23,207 bases of DNA from a virus: IMG/VR virus record IMGVR_UViG_3300046532_001357, positions 1 through 23,207 of that record; one strand, given 5' to 3'. This document shows positions 21,100-23,207 of the stretch, piece by piece. A program made the position numbers and the translations under genes. Every line of letters begins with the position of its first letter. Position 1 is the first letter of the stretch. Under the pieces are notes generated by a model. It was not told where the DNA came from. It worked only from the letters and a program-made list of their open reading frames with translations, and did not search any database.

Positions 21100-22976
21100 T
21101 GTACTCTTGGAAAGCGTGTCTTGTTACGATACTTGCCCTCTTTGCATTAAAGGTTACTAATCCTTATTTCATAGAGAACATATCTTGGTCATGGTTTGAT
21201 TACCTACACCAAACAAAAGGAGAATTTTATGTTGACGACATCGTTCTTGTCGATATCGACGAGAAATCTCTTGAAACTTTTGGACAGTATCCTATACGCC
21301 GTGGGATTTATCGTGACTTGCTTCTTGATACCCATCACAGCAATACTCATATCTTTGGTATGTTATTCTCAAAACCCGATAGAGACCCCACACAAGACGC
21401 GATATTCGCAGAGGGATTAGTCAACCGACTCACAATCCTTGGAGCTGCTCCAACATCACAAACTCAAAAAGGTTCTGCACCATTCGTAGGTAACTCAACG
21501 TTTGGGGGTGGTAATCCTAAAGATTTTCTATGGAACTTCGATGGAATTGTATCGCCCATCGCGATGCTGAAAGACAATACTTATGGGGTTGGAGTTGTGA
21601 CGGCTACTCCAGCGGTCACTGGAACACCAAATTTTGATGGAACTACGCGGTCTGTACCCCTATTGGTTACGGCAAACGATGAAGTATATCCCTCACTAAT
21701 GTTAGAAGCTTTACGAGCCTTACGCAACGAACCAAGTTATCAAACTAAAATTACTCCCGAGACTGGTGTAGAGTGGGTTCGGATGGGGAGAGACAAACCG
21801 ATAACCACCACTCCAACCAGTGATGTAATGATATCCTATTGGAACAAATTCCATAGAATTTCTGCAGTAGACTTACCCGATTCTAATTTTGAGAATAAAA
21901 TACTTGTATGGGGTTTGACTGCAGAGGGTTTGAATAATCCAGTTTCAACCCCAAGGGGAGTAATGTATCCCCATGAAGTGCAAGCGAACCTGCTTCAAAC
22001 CGTTTTGACAGGAGTTCAAATACAACAATCCTACTATCTTGAATCACTAGAGTCTGTTCTTCTTCTGTTAGTTCTGCTAATGATAGTTGCGATGGTTTAC
22101 AAGCTTCCCACAGTTCTTTCGGGGACAGGGTTTCTATTACTTGTAGTATGCCAGATTGGCGGGAGTTATTATATTTGGACTTCAGAGCTCGTTCTTTTCG
22201 ATACCTTCTTTTCATCGTTGGCCTCCTTAGTAGTTTTCGGTCATGCTTCGTTCAACAAATACTATGTGACTTTCCAAGAAAAGCAACAAATCAAGAAGCA
22301 GTTCCAAAAGTATTTATCTCCCGACATGATTGAAGAGCTCCAAAAAGACCCATCTAAATTAAGATTGGGTGGAGATAGAAAGGAACTTTCATTCCTCTTC
22401 GCAGACATCGTAGGGTTCACTCCAATCTCAGAAGCTTACATGAAGAATGACGACCCCGAGGGATTAGTTCTGCTCATTAATAGATTCCTAGATGGTATGA
22501 CTAAGATAGTAATTGCTAATGGTGGCACGGTTGACAAGTACATGGGCGACTGTTTGATGGCATTTTGGAATGCTCCTTTGGAATGTCCGAACCATGCTGA
22601 AATGGCAATCAAGACTGCGATGGAAATAGAGATACTTACAGAACAGATGAACAAAGATATCGTAGAAGAGGGGTTAGACTTACCACCAGTAGTCATAGGT
22701 ACTGGAGTTAACACAGGCCCATGTATCGTAGGTAACATGGGTTCAGAACTTAGGTTCGATTACAGTGTAGTAGGTGATGCAGTTAACCTTGCAGCCAGAC
22801 TAGAAGTACAGACACGAACTTACGACACACCAATACTATTCTCAGAGTTTACTAAAGACCAAATTGATATTGACTGGAAGTACATCGATGAAATCAAAGT
22901 TAAAGGTAAAGAGATACCAGTTAAAATCTATGCACCATTATTCGATGGTAAAACAAGATTGCTAAAAAAGACTTGA
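21099..22976 (+). CDS. CHASE2-domain membrane adenylate cyclase (class III)
   Basis: The 625-aa product has an N-terminal membrane helix (about 4-24), a periplasmic CHASE2 domain (about 25-290, with DIVLVDIDEKSLETFGQYPI and RGIYRDLL), three membrane helices between about 318 and 385, a linker (QKYLSPDMIEELQ), and a class III cyclase domain (about 430-610). Catalytic residues appear complete: metal-binding D436 (LFADIVGFT) and D484 (YMGDCLMAFWN), K480 and D554 (FDYSVVGD) as the pair that selects ATP over GTP, and N563/R567 (VNLAAR) for the transition state. It should make cAMP in the cytoplasm in response to an envelope signal. The start shares a base with the curlin-like stop. Confidence 0.92.
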   Translation: MYSWKACLVTILALFALKVTNPYFIENISWSWFDYLHQTKGEFYVDDIVLVDIDEKSLETFGQYPIRRGIYRDLLLDTHHSNTHIFGMLFSKPDRDPTQDAIFAEGLVNRLTILGAAPTSQTQKGSAPFVGNSTFGGGNPKDFLWNFDGIVSPIAMLKDNTYGVGVVTATPAVTGTPNFDGTTRSVPLLVTANDEVYPSLMLEALRALRNEPSYQTKITPETGVEWVRMGRDKPITTTPTSDVMISYWNKFHRISAVDLPDSNFENKILVWGLTAEGLNNPVSTPRGVMYPHEVQANLLQTVLTGVQIQQSYYLESLESVLLLLVLLMIVAMVYKLPTVLSGTGFLLLVVCQIGGSYYIWTSELVLFDTFFSSLASLVVFGHASFNKYYVTFQEKQQIKKQFQKYLSPDMIEELQKDPSKLRLGGDRKELSFLFADIVGFTPISEAYMKNDDPEGLVLLINRFLDGMTKIVIANGGTVDKYMGDCLMAFWNAPLECPNHAEMAIKTAMEIEILTEQMNKDIVEEGLDLPPVVIGTGVNTGPCIVGNMGSELRFDYSVVGDAVNLAARLEVQTRTYDTPILFSEFTKDQIDIDWKYIDEIKVKGKEIPVKIYAPLFDGKTRLLKKT

Positions 22977-23003
22977 AATTTCTAAATTAGTCCCCATATA
23001 TGC

Positions 23004-23011
23004 TATAAATA
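23004..23011 (+). promoter_or_regulatory. Perfect T4-type late promoter TATAAATA
   Basis: TATAAATA at 23004-23011 is identical to the T4 late consensus. With T4 spacing the transcript begins near 23017 and gives a 53-base leader with AAGGAG before the Hsp20 ATG at 23070. It lies 28 bases after the cyclase stop. No convincing terminator separates the two units. Confidence 0.75.
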
Positions 23012-23069
23012 CCATTGTAACGCTCATTAGAGGTTACATAACATAACTTGCTTAATAAAGGAGAAAACT

Positions 23070-23207
23070 ATGACAAGTAAACAGCTCGGAGACTTCGATG
23101 TCTTCAATTTCGGGAAATCATTCCCATTCGCAATCGGGTTCGACAGAACTCTTCAACTATTAGAACGTGCCAATCAGTCACCGACTAATACAAACTATCC
23201 ACCTTAC
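23070..23207 (+). CDS. Small heat-shock protein Hsp20, N-terminal part (cut by window)
   Basis: ATG 23070 has AAGGAG at 23058-23063 with a 6-base spacer. The 46 visible residues contain FPFAIGFDRTLQLLERANQS followed by NYPPY, the N-terminal signature of IbpA-type Hsp20 proteins (AIGFDR...LL...YPPYNI). The alpha-crystallin domain would lie beyond the right edge. Hsp20 genes are common in marine T4-like phages and are thought to help fold virion proteins late in infection, in keeping with its late promoter. Confidence 0.9.
   Translation, partial: MTSKQLGDFDVFNFGKSFPFAIGFDRTLQLLERANQSPTNTNYPPY

Noticed and set aside
1-23207. Search for CRISPR arrays, insertion sequences, integrase, attachment sites and tRNA genes.
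   Set aside because: None seen. Repeats found are the short promoter cassettes, the palindrome at 489-533 and protein-coding curlin-like repeats.

Overview
The window is AT-rich, every gene I can support lies on the + strand, and most genes touch or overlap at start and stop codons. This is the layout of a T4-like lytic myovirus, not of a bacterial chromosome. The replication and expression core is unmistakable: late sigma factor gp55, recombination nuclease gp47/gp46, sliding clamp gp45, clamp loader gp44 and gp62, and the translational repressor RegA. The accessory set (peptide deformylase, 2OG-Fe(II) oxygenase, CobS-like AAA+ ATPase with a CobT-like partner, DUF3310-like protein, Hsp20) is typical of marine T4-like phages of cyanobacteria and SAR11-type hosts. 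No photosynthesis gene is seen. A pelagiphage-like virus of a Gram-negative marine heterotroph is my best guess, but the host is inference.

Layout. 1-425: a truncated small membrane protein and a small phage protein. 489-3908: an inverted repeat and a sigma70-type promoter, then the overlapping gp55-gp47-gp46 operon. 3922-6637: a 511-aa protein of unknown function behind a late-type ATAAATA box, peptide deformylase, and an overlapping 2OG oxygenase. 6646-11235: three near-identical promoter cassettes, each in a short gap, driving three small ORFs, a 798-aa metallopeptidase-like/VWA protein with an 89-aa cysteine protein, and the CobS-like ATPase. 11225-15786: a ParB-like protein, an unknown 178-aa protein, a DUF3310-like protein, gp45, a GC-rich structured leader, gp44, an 88-aa unknown, gp62 and RegA. 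15787-16327: two small membrane proteins closed by a rho-independent terminator.

16351-22976 is the exceptional part. It is one compact late-type transcription unit with two related membrane/coiled-coil proteins, CsgF, CsgG, a curlin-like repeat protein, a FecR-domain protein, a 48-aa membrane peptide, a second curlin-like protein, and a CHASE2-domain class III adenylate cyclase. It reads as a phage-borne curli-type amyloid export system coupled to an envelope-sensing cAMP module. CsgE, CsgB, CsgC and CsgD are not visible here. An Hsp20 gene with a perfect TATAAATA late promoter begins at 23070 and runs off the right edge.

How it may work together (inference): gp55 with the gp45 clamp activates ATAAATA late promoters. 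Some of these, and some sigma70-type promoters, sit so close to the ATG that the mRNA would be leaderless. The curli-like cassette would be made late and remodel the surface of the infected cell, while the cyclase would raise cAMP. I see no tRNA, CRISPR array, insertion sequence or integrase, and no gap above 300 bases without a gene.
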